This document shows, piece after piece, positions 1-8,138 of a stretch of 64,000 nucleotides of DNA. Origin of the DNA: Flavobacteriaceae bacterium (GTDB lineage: Bacteria; Bacteroidota; Bacteroidia; Flavobacteriales; Flavobacteriaceae); contig JANTFO010000002.1 in NCBI GenBank assembly GCA_024763365.1, forward strand, positions 1-64,000, read 5' to 3'. Every line of letters begins with the position of its first letter. Within the stretch, counting starts at the first letter, position 1. Below the pieces are notes generated by a model that saw only the letters and a list, made by a program, of their open reading frames with translations, had not been told where the DNA came from and searched no databases. The position numbers and the translations under genes are program-made.

Positions 1-304
1 TTTTTCCATCGGTAAGGTCGTCAATACTTTCCACATTGTTCATACCGTCTATGATGTGCTGCCATGCCGAGCCATCATAATAATAAAATCCCGGGGTGTT
101 GTCGGTTTGGAAAATCATTAAGCCCGTTGCAATGGGGTTAATGGCATCGCGCTGAGATTTTGTCATCCGCGGGATAAGCATTCCTTTGTCGGTGCTTCTT
201 ACTTCAAGCATTGATGAGGCGTCGGGATTGGTGGTTCCGATGCCTACTTGGGCGTAAATGTTTAAAGACAGCACACTTAGTATAAAAAATAGTACTTTTT
301 TCAT
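1..304 (-). CDS. Exported surface/tail-fibre-like protein, N-terminal part (partial)
   Basis: The reading frame starts at 304 and runs off the left edge, so only about 101 residues are visible. It opens with a signal peptide (MKKVLFFILSVLSLNIYAQ) and continues with the VGIGTTNPDASSMLEV block typical of Bacteroidota exported proteins that resemble phage tail fibres. A later stretch reads GLMIFQTDNTPGFYYYDGSAWQ, trimmed here, which recurs in the same group. Such proteins are secreted and often carry a C-terminal chaperone or sorting domain, which would lie outside the window. The function cannot be assigned from this fragment. A perfect -7 box lies at 333-340, giving a leader of about 20 nt. 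Confidence 0.75.
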   Translation of the reverse strand, partial: MKKVLFFILSVLSLNIYAQVGIGTTNPDASSMLEVRSTDKGMLIPRMTKSQRDAINPIATGLMIFQTDNTPGFYYYDGSAWQHIIDGMNNVESIDDLTDGK

Positions 305-332
305 AAGTTAAGAATTTTATTATTATAAATAC

Positions 333-340
333 CAAATTTA
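333..340 (-). promoter_or_regulatory. -7 promoter box for the exported protein
   Basis: The minus strand reads TAAATTTG, a perfect TAnnTTTG box, about 28 bases upstream of the start codon. No clear TTTG -33 element is seen at 19-21 bases spacing, so only the -7 half is supported. Confidence 0.5.
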
Positions 341-372
341 GGGCATTTCAAGTATAGTATAATTAAAAAAAG

Positions 373-411
373 GTACTCAATTGGTACTCCTAAAAGAATT
401 TTGTACTTTTA
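373..411 (+). promoter_or_regulatory. Promoter with GTACT repeats for the TPR regulator
   Basis: TTGG at 381-384 is followed after 19 bases by TACTTTTA (404-411), a near match to TTTG-N19-TAnnTTTG. Three GTACT words at 373, 384 and 403 overlap the upstream, -33 and -7 parts. They could form an operator; that is inference. Confidence 0.45.
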
Positions 412-444
412 AAATTTTTAAAATAAAATTCAATCAAACAAGTA

Positions 445-2340
445 ATGAAACCTTGGTTAATAATTATTCTATTCTTTAAATTCAGCCTATCTTACTTACC
501 TGTTTTGGGTCAGCAGCAATATGATACGGCTGAAAAAATTTCTGAATTAAAAATAAAATTGACCGATGATAATTTAAAAAAAGAAAAAGGTGACATTTTA
601 CTTCAACTGACAGAATTATATTGGAAAAACAATCCTCAAAAAGCCATTAAAGTCGGAAAAGAAAGTATCGGCTATTTTGAAAAAAACAATCCTAAAAAGC
701 TACCCGATGCACTTATTAATACGGCCATCTCCTTTTATTACAACGGGAATGTAGATTCTACCATTGTGTACACCTTAAAAATCTTTTCACTTAATTCAAA
801 ATATTTATCAACCGAAAAAAAAGGGGTGAGCTATAACCTGCTGTCTGTTGCCTATAAACATAAGAGTGATTATCCTAATTCTTTAGCGTATGGCACAAAA
901 GCGATAGCTACTTTTAGACAAGTAAAAGATAGCCTCCGCCTGGCAGGTGCCCTAGATAATATAGCGTCTACTTATCGATTGATGGGGAATTATGAGCAGG
1001 CTCTTTCTTATTCTTTAGATGGATTGCAAATTTTTGAAAATCAGCAAGACAGTACTGGTATAGCGAGGTGCTTAGCAAATATCAGCACGCTGTATAGCAA
1101 TTTAAAAGATTATAAAAAAAGTAAAGAATACCATCAAAAAACACTCCTTTTTGCACTCAAAATAGAGGATGCTTTCTTTTTGGCTGATACTTATAACAAC
1201 TATGCCGCCATTTTTAACGAAACTAATCAATTGGATTCGGCCTATTTTTATTATCAAAAGGCTTTGAATTTATATCAAAAAGTCAAAAGTCCTACAGGAA
1301 TGGCTACTGTTCAACAGAATCTAGGCGAGTTATACTTAAAACAAGGGGAAGTGCCAAAAAGTATTGCCCATTTAACACAAGCCTACACCCTGTTTCATTC
1401 ACTTTCGCATAATGCCGATCTGGTAGACGCTTGCATTAATTTAGCAGAAGCCTATCAGCAAGCTAATAACTTTGACCAAGCACTTCAATATTACAATCAG
1501 GCTGTGGAGATAAGTCAAAAAATAGGAAATGTTCCTCTACAAAAAAGAGCTTTAAAAGGTAAGCAACAACTACTAATAGAAAATAAGCTTTATAAAGAAG
1601 CATATAGTACACTTCGCAGTTATTACCAATTAAAAGACAGTATTGAGAATGTTGATGTAAAAGAAAAAGTTGCTGAATTGGATAAAAAATACCAAACTGA
1701 AAAAAAAGAAAAGGAAATTGCCCATCTTAAAATAAGTAAACAAAAACAGAAAAATACGTTATATTTTCTTTCAATAGGGATAATTACGCTCTTCTTGTTT
1801 TCGTTTTTTTGGTGGAACTTCTTAAGAAACAAAAGAAAAAGAGAAGCAGCTTACAATAAGTTGAAAGTAATACAAATGCAACAAAATGAAAAGCAACTTA
1901 GAAATGAATTGGAGTTTAAAAATAGAGAATTGGCAACTAAAGTTATCAATATTCAAGAACGAAATAATCTACTTAAAGAATATTTACAAATCATCAATAA
2001 CATCAAAGATAATTCTTGTCAAGATGTGATGCCTGAGCTCAATCATCTAAAACGTGAGATTAAAGCAAAATTGAATTCTAAAAAAGAATGGGATGATTTT
2101 CAATCATATTTTGAACAAGTGAACGCTGATTTTAGTAAAAGTTTGTTTGACATCAATCAAAACTTGACAGAAAATGATTTTCGATTGGCTACACTCTTAA
2201 AACTAGGGATGAATAACCATGAAATTTCCGGGATTTTAAGTATTACAAGTCAAAGCACTAAAAATGCCCTCTATAGGTTAAAAAACAAATTAAAATTAGA
2301 TAAGCATACTTCTCTGAGAAGCTATATTAGAAATTTATAA
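445..2340 (+). CDS. TPR-containing membrane-anchored HTH regulator
   Basis: This 631-residue protein has a signal peptide (about 1-22), at least six tetratricopeptide repeats (about 50-400), one membrane span (about 435-455, LYFLSIGIITLFLFSFFWW), a coiled coil (about 460-560) and a C-terminal LuxR/GerE-like helix-turn-helix (about 575-625, with NNHEISGILSITSQSTKNAL). The architecture matches a large Bacteroidota family in which a periplasmic TPR sensor is joined through one span to a cytoplasmic DNA-binding domain. The ligand and target genes are unknown. It is transcribed alone. GTACT repeats in its own promoter make autoregulation possible but unproven. Confidence 0.8.
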   Translation: MKPWLIIILFFKFSLSYLPVLGQQQYDTAEKISELKIKLTDDNLKKEKGDILLQLTELYWKNNPQKAIKVGKESIGYFEKNNPKKLPDALINTAISFYYNGNVDSTIVYTLKIFSLNSKYLSTEKKGVSYNLLSVAYKHKSDYPNSLAYGTKAIATFRQVKDSLRLAGALDNIASTYRLMGNYEQALSYSLDGLQIFENQQDSTGIARCLANISTLYSNLKDYKKSKEYHQKTLLFALKIEDAFFLADTYNNYAAIFNETNQLDSAYFYYQKALNLYQKVKSPTGMATVQQNLGELYLKQGEVPKSIAHLTQAYTLFHSLSHNADLVDACINLAEAYQQANNFDQALQYYNQAVEISQKIGNVPLQKRALKGKQQLLIENKLYKEAYSTLRSYYQLKDSIENVDVKEKVAELDKKYQTEKKEKEIAHLKISKQKQKNTLYFLSIGIITLFLFSFFWWNFLRNKRKREAAYNKLKVIQMQQNEKQLRNELEFKNRELATKVINIQERNNLLKEYLQIINNIKDNSCQDVMPELNHLKREIKAKLNSKKEWDDFQSYFEQVNADFSKSLFDINQNLTENDFRLATLLKLGMNNHEISGILSITSQSTKNALYRLKNKLKLDKHTSLRSYIRNL

Positions 2341-2505
2341 AGAATCTTTATTTTTTTTAATTAATAAGAAACAAATAAGCTTAATCAGGTTATTTTAATA
2401 AATCTTTTAAATCTCATAACTCAATATCAATATTTCAGGGTTTTTCCTCTTTTTAATATTGCCTTTTTTATAGAACTTTGACATGAGGATTTAAATAAAA
2501 AAATC

Positions 2506-4011
2506 ATGGCCACTTTAGATACAAGTTTATACAATCAAAAAGGCAGTACTTACTTTTACAGTTTTGCCACTTTTCCTTCCGTTAAAATTTATAAGAAATC
2601 TACCGGTAGTTCTTGGAACCAGCACTTACTTTTTGGGGATTTTATACGCATTCTCGATCCTGAGATCGTCCATAACAGGGTGAAAGCCAGAAGTAGGAAT
2701 AAAACCGGCTGGATTCCTGTGGAAGGTATTCAAAAGAACAGAATACTCGAAGTTAATTTTATAGATATCGGTCAAGGTGACGGTTGCCATATCGTCACAC
2801 CGGATGACCAACATATCCTGGTAGATGCCGGAGAATATGACAACATGAACAGGTATCTGTATTGGCGTTTTAACTTGTATCGTAAATACAAACCCCTGCC
2901 CTTTCCATTCCATGTAGTGATCAGCCACTCCGACAAAGACCATTACAAGGGCTTTGAATACATTTTCAAAAACGATAAAATTAAGATTGACAAAATTTTC
3001 CACAATGGAATCGTGGAACGTCCCGGCGAACCTAGTGCTTTCGGTAGCATCAAAGATGGATACATCACTACATTGGTTCAAGATACAGCAGATATGCTAA
3101 AGCTTCTAGAAAATCCCAACAAACGGAAAGGTAAAAACTCCATGTACCTAAAAACACTACATCATGTGTTAAAAAATAATCCCGAGGTGGCATTTAAGAA
3201 TTTGTCCATTGAAGATGAACATTTGATGGCATATAATGAAGGGAATCTGATTGAAGGAAAAAAATTTGAAGTCGACGTATTAGGGCCCATTTTAGAAGAA
3301 AAAAACCATAAAAAGGTGTTGAAATCTATCAATAATGCTGGAAAAGATAAAAACGGTCATTCGGTCCTACTCAAACTAATCTATGACAAAGTTCGCATAT
3401 TGCTCGGTGGAGATATCAATACGGAATTTGGAGAAATGATACAGGATTATTACAAATCCAAAGATCAATCAGATAGGCTGGTTATGGATGTAGCCAAAGC
3501 CTGTCACCATGGAAGTAACCACTTTCACTATGGTTTTTTAGAAACCTTGAATCCCATTGCTACCGTTATTTCTAGTGGCGACAATGAATCTTATGCCCAC
3601 CCAAGGCCCGATGCAATTGGTGCTTTCGGCAAAACCGGATACAGTAAAACACCACTGATATTTAGTACAGAACTGGCACGTTCCAACAAAGAAATCACCA
3701 AATTAACGATTACTAAAATTGCCGATAAATTAGAAAAGATCAAGCAAAACGAAAACACGATCAAGGACTTAGCGGAATCCGTTAACGTATTTACAGAAGA
3801 GATCAAAAAACTGAAGGCAAAGAATAAACAACTCAATAAGGAAGTCAACTCTTATATCACCAAATTTGGCATGATCAACCTAAGGACAGATGGCCAAAAT
3901 ATGATCATCGCACAAAAACTGGAAAAAGAAGCGGCTTATGGTAAATGGGACATTCACCCCTTAACCTATCAGGAAGACACCGGCAGGTTTGAACATGATG
4001 ACACACATTAA
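2506..4011 (+). CDS. Orphan ComEC-like MBL-fold hydrolase with SH3-like N-terminus
   Basis: This is a 501-residue soluble protein. Residues 20-75 resemble an SH3-like domain. Residues 80-390 are a metallo-beta-lactamase fold of the ComEC/Rec2 type, showing DIGQGDG (87-93), the metal-binding HSDKDH (141-146), GGDIN near 300, CHHGS near 333 and SSGDNESYAHP near 353. A lysine- and glutamate-rich coiled coil follows at about 400-455. ComEC proteins of natural transformation also have a membrane channel and an OB domain; both are missing, so this is not the DNA-uptake channel. Standalone versions are predicted phosphodiesterases or nucleases, and some occur in defence loci, but no partner is adjacent here. 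The substrate is unknown. Confidence 0.75.
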   Translation: MATLDTSLYNQKGSTYFYSFATFPSVKIYKKSTGSSWNQHLLFGDFIRILDPEIVHNRVKARSRNKTGWIPVEGIQKNRILEVNFIDIGQGDGCHIVTPDDQHILVDAGEYDNMNRYLYWRFNLYRKYKPLPFPFHVVISHSDKDHYKGFEYIFKNDKIKIDKIFHNGIVERPGEPSAFGSIKDGYITTLVQDTADMLKLLENPNKRKGKNSMYLKTLHHVLKNNPEVAFKNLSIEDEHLMAYNEGNLIEGKKFEVDVLGPILEEKNHKKVLKSINNAGKDKNGHSVLLKLIYDKVRILLGGDINTEFGEMIQDYYKSKDQSDRLVMDVAKACHHGSNHFHYGFLETLNPIATVISSGDNESYAHPRPDAIGAFGKTGYSKTPLIFSTELARSNKEITKLTITKIADKLEKIKQNENTIKDLAESVNVFTEEIKKLKAKNKQLNKEVNSYITKFGMINLRTDGQNMIIAQKLEKEAAYGKWDIHPLTYQEDTGRFEHDDTH

Positions 4012-4020
4012 TATATGAAG

Positions 4021-4053
4021 AGACCTAACAGGTTTTGAAAACCTGTTAGGTCT
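4021..4053. terminator. Perfect 16-bp inverted repeat between convergent genes
   Basis: A 16-bp perfect stem (AGACCTAACAGGTTTT and its complement) around a single G separates the MBL gene from the convergent transglycosylase gene. Its position suits a bidirectional terminator. A sister copy with the same layout and two changed positions per arm lies at 18754-18786. Confidence 0.7.
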
Positions 4054-4056
4054 TGA

Positions 4057-4977
4057 CTATTTTTTGACTTTGATAAAGTATTCTTTTCGTGAATCATTGT
4101 TCAGATGATCTTCGCGAAGCCAAGGGTTGAGGATTTTCAATTCTTTGTAATTCATATCAAACTTTTGCGCAAAATTATTCATGTCGTTAATGACCGAATC
4201 TACCCTGACCAAATGATACTGATGTGGTTCATACAAGTCACTTTTGTCAAATTGGAAACCATATTTATGGGGGTGTGACAAGATCTCTTTAATGGCTAAA
4301 ATCCTTGGAATATATCGAGAAGTCTCCGTTCCCAACAAGAGGTCGTAATAGTTATCCACTTCTTGCTCCTCTAAGCGTTTGCCTATTCCGTTATTTCCTG
4401 CATTGTATGCTGCAGCGGCCATAGTCCAGGATCCAAATTTCTCTTTAGATTCCAAGAGATATTGACAAGCCACCTCTGTGGATTTTTCTATATGATAACG
4501 TTCATCCACATTATCGTTAATTTCCAAGCCATGTTCACGTCCGGTAGCTTTCATAATCTGCCAAATGCCTTTAGCACCGGCAGGGGAGGTAACATGTTGG
4601 AGCCCACTCTCGGCAACTGCAAGGTATTTAAAGTCATCAGGAACATTGTATCTCGCTAATATAGGTTCAATAATAGAAAAATACTTATGTGCCCTTTTAA
4701 ACATTAATAGACCATTAGATTGCCAATATGTATTGACTAACAATTCGCGGTCTATCCGCTCTCTGATATCCTGTTTGTCCAAAGGAGCAGGTTCCCCTGC
4801 AAAATCCATTCTCTTGGGTAGTTTCAAGGCTTTGATTTCATAAGTCTTGGCCGTGTTCTTATCCGGGTCATTGACAGGATTATCTCCTTTATCATCAATC
4901 TCCAGCGTACTAACCAAAAATGCAGACATAGCCAACAAACTCAAAATGATAAGGATATGATATCTTTTGTTATTCAT
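4057..4977 (-). CDS. Lytic transglycosylase (SLT/MltD-like)
   Basis: This is a 306-residue exported protein with an N-terminal membrane anchor or signal (about 8-25). The GH23/SLT domain covers about 105-240 and contains the catalytic glutamate E123 in VAESGL, the SPAGAKGIWQIM block and AAAAYNAGNNGI. The family cleaves the MurNAc-GlcNAc bond of peptidoglycan to form 1,6-anhydro products, in the periplasm. The last 50 residues resemble a weak LysM-like module that may aid glycan binding. It is last in a closely spaced run with mtaB, an alpha/beta hydrolase and rfbC, 17 bases after rfbC, so it is probably cotranscribed. Confidence 0.88.
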   Translation of the reverse strand: MNNKRYHILIILSLLAMSAFLVSTLEIDDKGDNPVNDPDKNTAKTYEIKALKLPKRMDFAGEPAPLDKQDIRERIDRELLVNTYWQSNGLLMFKRAHKYFSIIEPILARYNVPDDFKYLAVAESGLQHVTSPAGAKGIWQIMKATGREHGLEINDNVDERYHIEKSTEVACQYLLESKEKFGSWTMAAAAYNAGNNGIGKRLEEQEVDNYYDLLLGTETSRYIPRILAIKEILSHPHKYGFQFDKSDLYEPHQYHLVRVDSVINDMNNFAQKFDMNYKELKILNPWLREDHLNNDSRKEYFIKVKK

Positions 4978-4994
4978 CTTATTATATTTTACAA

Positions 4995-5534
4995 TTAAAA
5001 TGGGGATTTAAATGTTCCAAACTCTATACCTTGCGCATCCTTTTCGGAGATGATGGGTTCTGTAACATTCCAATTTATATTGAGGTCTTTATCATTCCAT
5101 AAGATTGTAGCATCAGATTCAGGATGGTAGAAATTAGAACACTTGTAAGATAAAATCGTCTGATCGGCTAAACTCACAAATCCATGGGCAAAACCTTTGG
5201 GAATAAACAACTGCTTCTTATTCTCCGCAGAAAGCAACACACTGACATATTCACCATAAGTCGGTGATTTATGTCTCAAATCTACCGCAATATCCAACAC
5301 ACTGCCATGGACAACACGTACCAACTTGTCCTGTGCATGGGGTGGCTTTTGAAAATGCAAACCTCTTATCACATTTTTAGCAGATTGTGACTCGTTATCC
5401 TGAACAAAGTCAACATTGATAAATTCTTCCCAAGCCAAACGGTTATAAGTCTCCATAAAATAGCCTCTGTTATCTGTAAAAACACGTGGTGTGAATATTA
5501 ACAAACCCTTTATTTTAGTTGATTCTATTTGCAT
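4995..5534 (-). CDS. rfbC: dTDP-4-dehydrorhamnose 3,5-epimerase
   Basis: The 179-residue protein matches RmlC/RfbC in length and motifs: RGYFMETY near 23-30, VIRGLHFQ with the catalytic histidine H60, the partner acid within VDLRHKSPTYG, and Y130 in the position of the catalytic tyrosine. The enzyme epimerises C3 and C5 of dTDP-4-keto-6-deoxyglucose on the way to dTDP-L-rhamnose for surface polysaccharide. The other three rml genes are not in the window, so the pathway must be completed elsewhere. It lies 17-18 bases from both neighbours in an apparent operon with the transglycosylase and hydrolase. Confidence 0.93.
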   Translation of the reverse strand: MQIESTKIKGLLIFTPRVFTDNRGYFMETYNRLAWEEFINVDFVQDNESQSAKNVIRGLHFQKPPHAQDKLVRVVHGSVLDIAVDLRHKSPTYGEYVSVLLSAENKKQLFIPKGFAHGFVSLADQTILSYKCSNFYHPESDATILWNDKDLNINWNVTEPIISEKDAQGIEFGTFKSPF

Positions 5535-5552
5535 ACTTTCCCTTGTTTGATT

Positions 5553-6209
5553 TTATAGAATATCCTGCAATATAGCATTAATTTTTTTGGCTTTTGTCAA
5601 GATCATTACATGCGTACCACCGGGAATCCATATACAGTTATGAATATTTTTTGCCGGAAATATAAAGTCATTATCGCCATGAATATGGATCACATCAGGG
5701 TCCGGCTCTGTCCTGTCCCAATTCACTATGGTATGGATAGCCCAAGGTAAATATAATGAATCACGCATACTCAAGAATTTCTTGTACAATTCAAGCCTTT
5801 TTTTAATTGCGGAATGGAAAGCATACTTTTCATAATGTTCCATATTAGCAAGGAGGCTCGTAGGTAATATTTTATGAGCCCCTGTTTTTTGGGCAAAACG
5901 CATCCTAAGTGGCATTTCCCCTTTTGTCTTAACAGAAGAAATAATGATTACCTTTTCCGGGTCACAGATAGCTTTCATTTCCTGCACCATCACCCCACCG
6001 AAAGACACGCCGACCAATATCGGATTTTTATGATGAATCTGCGCACACATACGGGTAGCATATTCCCTTAAACTTTCTGACTTATCCAAAGGCACCAACC
6101 ACTCCAATCTGTGCACTTGGTATTTGTCAGGCACCTGTATATAATCAAAAATACTGGAGTTGGCCGCCATACCCGGCACGAAGTAGATATGTTTTTTGGG
6201 CTTTGTCAT
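5553..6209 (-). CDS. Alpha/beta hydrolase
   Basis: The 218-residue protein has an alpha/beta hydrolase pattern: an oxyanion-loop-like FVPGMAANSSIFD near 10-22, the nucleophile elbow GVSFGG with S69, an acidic residue in HGDNDFIFP (D179 or D181), and H200 in PGGTHVMI. No signal peptide is seen, so it is probably cytoplasmic. The family includes esterases, thioesterases and lipases; the substrate is not evident. It sits 9 bases downstream of mtaB and 18 bases upstream of rfbC, so it is probably cotranscribed. Confidence 0.8.
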   Translation of the reverse strand: MTKPKKHIYFVPGMAANSSIFDYIQVPDKYQVHRLEWLVPLDKSESLREYATRMCAQIHHKNPILVGVSFGGVMVQEMKAICDPEKVIIISSVKTKGEMPLRMRFAQKTGAHKILPTSLLANMEHYEKYAFHSAIKKRLELYKKFLSMRDSLYLPWAIHTIVNWDRTEPDPDVIHIHGDNDFIFPAKNIHNCIWIPGGTHVMILTKAKKINAILQDIL

Positions 6210-6218
6210 AGGACAAAG

Positions 6219-7538
6219 TTAGGGGTTTGTATGGACTAAAACCACCCCATCCGTATCAATTTTTGTTAATTTTTGTTTGGTGATCGTGTTGACCAAATCT
6301 GCCTGATAAGGCCTCTTAACTTTTACGTAGTTTTCAGTAAATCCATACATCACGTCTCCTTTTTGTTCGGCTTCCCACAAAATAGTTTTTTCTTTACCCA
6401 ACTGGCTTTCGTAAAAAACCCGCCTTTTCTTTACAGATAAGGCACGAAGCATCTTACTGCGTTTGCTCCTTACCACTTTAGGAACTACTCCCTGCATTTC
6501 TTCTGCTTCTGTTCCGGGCCGTTCGGAATAAGTAAATACATGTAAATAAGAAATGGGCAACTCATTCAGGTAATGGTAGGTCTCTAAAAATAGTTCGTCT
6601 GTTTCTCCCGGAAAACCAACGATCACATCCGCGCCGATGCAAGCATCGGGTAAATGTTCGTGAATTTGTGTCACTTTATGGGTATACAACTCCCGTTTGT
6701 AGCGGCGTTTCATCAGCTTTAAAATAGTATCACTACCGGATTGTAAAGGAATATGAAAATGTGGTACGATCTTGTTGGATTGAGCAATCCAGGGAATCAT
6801 CTCATCCACTAGCAGGTTGGGCTCGATAGACGAAATCCGTAATCTTTCCAAACCTTCCACCTCGTCTAAAGCTTTAAGCAGGTCAAAGAAGGTATGTTCG
6901 TGTTTTTTATTACCTAACTCCCCTTTACCATAGTCGCCAATATTGACTCCTGTGAGGACGATTTCTTTTCGACCTTGGGCTACTATTTCATGAGCATTTT
7001 TTACTACATTATCCAGCGTATCACTTCGGGAGATACCACGTGCTTGCGGTATAGTACAATAGGTACAGACATAGTCACAACCATCCTGGATCTTGAGAAA
7101 GGCACGGGTACGTTCGCCAATAGAGTAAGCACTTTCAAAATTCTGCACCTCATCAATCTCACAAGCATGAATTTCGGCCACTTCTTTCTTTTGCAGATTG
7201 TTTACAAAGTCAGTGATAGAAAACTTTTCATGAGCCCCTAAAACCAAATCTACATTATCCACTTGGGCAATTTCCTCCGGCCGCAATTGAGCATAGCAAC
7301 CTATGGCAATGATAAAGGCGTCCGGATTGTTTTTATATGCTTGTTTTACAATCGTCTTAAACTTTTTATCCGCATTATCGGTTACCGAGCAGGTATTGAT
7401 CACATAAATATCTGCGGCTTCGTCAAAGTTTACCGTTTGGTAGGTTTTTTTCTGAAACTGCTGGCTTATAGTTGCTGTCTCGGAAAAATTCAGCTTGCAA
7501 CCCAGCGTATAAAAAGCGACTGTAGGATTTTTAGTCAT
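6219..7538 (-). CDS. mtaB: tRNA t6A37 methylthiotransferase MtaB
   Basis: This 439-residue radical SAM enzyme converts t6A to ms2t6A at position 37 of ANN-decoding tRNAs. The N-terminal domain has three cluster cysteines: C14 (TLGCKLNFSE), C50 (NTCSVTD) and C81 (IGCYAQ). The radical SAM motif C154-x3-C158-x2-C161 lies in DGCDYVCTYCTIP. A TRAM-like C-terminal segment covers about 375-435. CTIPQARG and the TLGCKLN opening favour MtaB over MiaB or RimO. It leads a tight minus-strand run with the hydrolase, rfbC and transglycosylase. A perfect -7 box (7557-7564) precedes it. Confidence 0.92.
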   Translation of the reverse strand: MTKNPTVAFYTLGCKLNFSETATISQQFQKKTYQTVNFDEAADIYVINTCSVTDNADKKFKTIVKQAYKNNPDAFIIAIGCYAQLRPEEIAQVDNVDLVLGAHEKFSITDFVNNLQKKEVAEIHACEIDEVQNFESAYSIGERTRAFLKIQDGCDYVCTYCTIPQARGISRSDTLDNVVKNAHEIVAQGRKEIVLTGVNIGDYGKGELGNKKHEHTFFDLLKALDEVEGLERLRISSIEPNLLVDEMIPWIAQSNKIVPHFHIPLQSGSDTILKLMKRRYKRELYTHKVTQIHEHLPDACIGADVIVGFPGETDELFLETYHYLNELPISYLHVFTYSERPGTEAEEMQGVVPKVVRSKRSKMLRALSVKKRRVFYESQLGKEKTILWEAEQKGDVMYGFTENYVKVKRPYQADLVNTITKQKLTKIDTDGVVLVHTNP

Positions 7539-7556
7539 GGTTTGTTTTTAGCGGAG

Positions 7557-7564
7557 CAAATTTA
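7557..7564 (-). promoter_or_regulatory. -7 promoter box for mtaB
   Basis: The minus strand reads TAAATTTG in the 66-base gap between rsmD and mtaB, about 19 bases before the mtaB start. A -33 TTTG is not seen at the usual distance. Confidence 0.5.
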
Positions 7565-7604
7565 AAGGAATAAATTGATTTATAACATTTTAATGTTAAG
7601 CTAT

Positions 7605-8138
7605 TTATCCCAAAAAACTAAAACCCGTCCCGCCATATTTTCGAATCTCTTTAAAATTGAGATGTTTTGAGAAATCGTATTGGGAAGTGTGTTCTAAAAT
7701 GAATAATCCATTTTCGACAATCAATTCTTTGCTAAATATAAGATCGATCAACTGAGTTAAGTGTTCTATAGAAAGATCATAAGGCGGGTCGGCAAAAATG
7801 AGGTCATATTCTTCAGCAGTCTTGCTTAAGAATTTAAACACATCGCTTTTAATTGTCCGGATGGGTAGATCCAGTTCTTTGGCCGTTTTATTGATATAGC
7901 GGATACAACCAAAATGCGCATCTACTGCCGTAATACTTTTACTGCCTCTGGATGCAAATTCATAGGCTACATTTCCGGTTCCGGAGAAAAGGTCCAAAAC
8001 TTTTAGCTCTTTGATCTCCATACTATTGGCCAATATGTTAAACAAGGCTTCCTTGTGCATATCGGTCGTGGGGCGTACAGGTAAATTTTTAGGCGCCTGC
8101 AGGCGCCTGCCTTTATATTTTCCGGAAATGATTCGCAT
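7605..8138 (-). CDS. rsmD: 16S rRNA (guanine966-N2)-methyltransferase
   Basis: The 177-residue protein carries the RsmD hallmarks: MRIISGKYKGRRL at the start, the SAM-binding LDLFSGTGN (48-56), and DPPY (117-120), the N6/N2 amino-methyltransferase motif. It methylates G966 of 16S rRNA in the small subunit. Its ATG overlaps the TAA of the upstream DUF3822 gene in a TAATG junction, so the two are translationally coupled. Codons 10-16 include an 18-base perfect palindrome at 8091-8108, odd in such an AT-rich gene. Confidence 0.93.
   Translation of the reverse strand: MRIISGKYKGRRLQAPKNLPVRPTTDMHKEALFNILANSMEIKELKVLDLFSGTGNVAYEFASRGSKSITAVDAHFGCIRYINKTAKELDLPIRTIKSDVFKFLSKTAEEYDLIFADPPYDLSIEHLTQLIDLIFSKELIVENGLFILEHTSQYDFSKHLNFKEIRKYGGTGFSFLG

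Noticed and set aside
2506-4011. The ComEC DNA-uptake channel
   Set aside because: It has no membrane spans or competence domain.
4462-4843. Plus-strand frames inside the transglycosylase gene
   Set aside because: They lie antisense to a strong conserved gene and have no signal or family pattern; the same holds for other antisense frames in the window.
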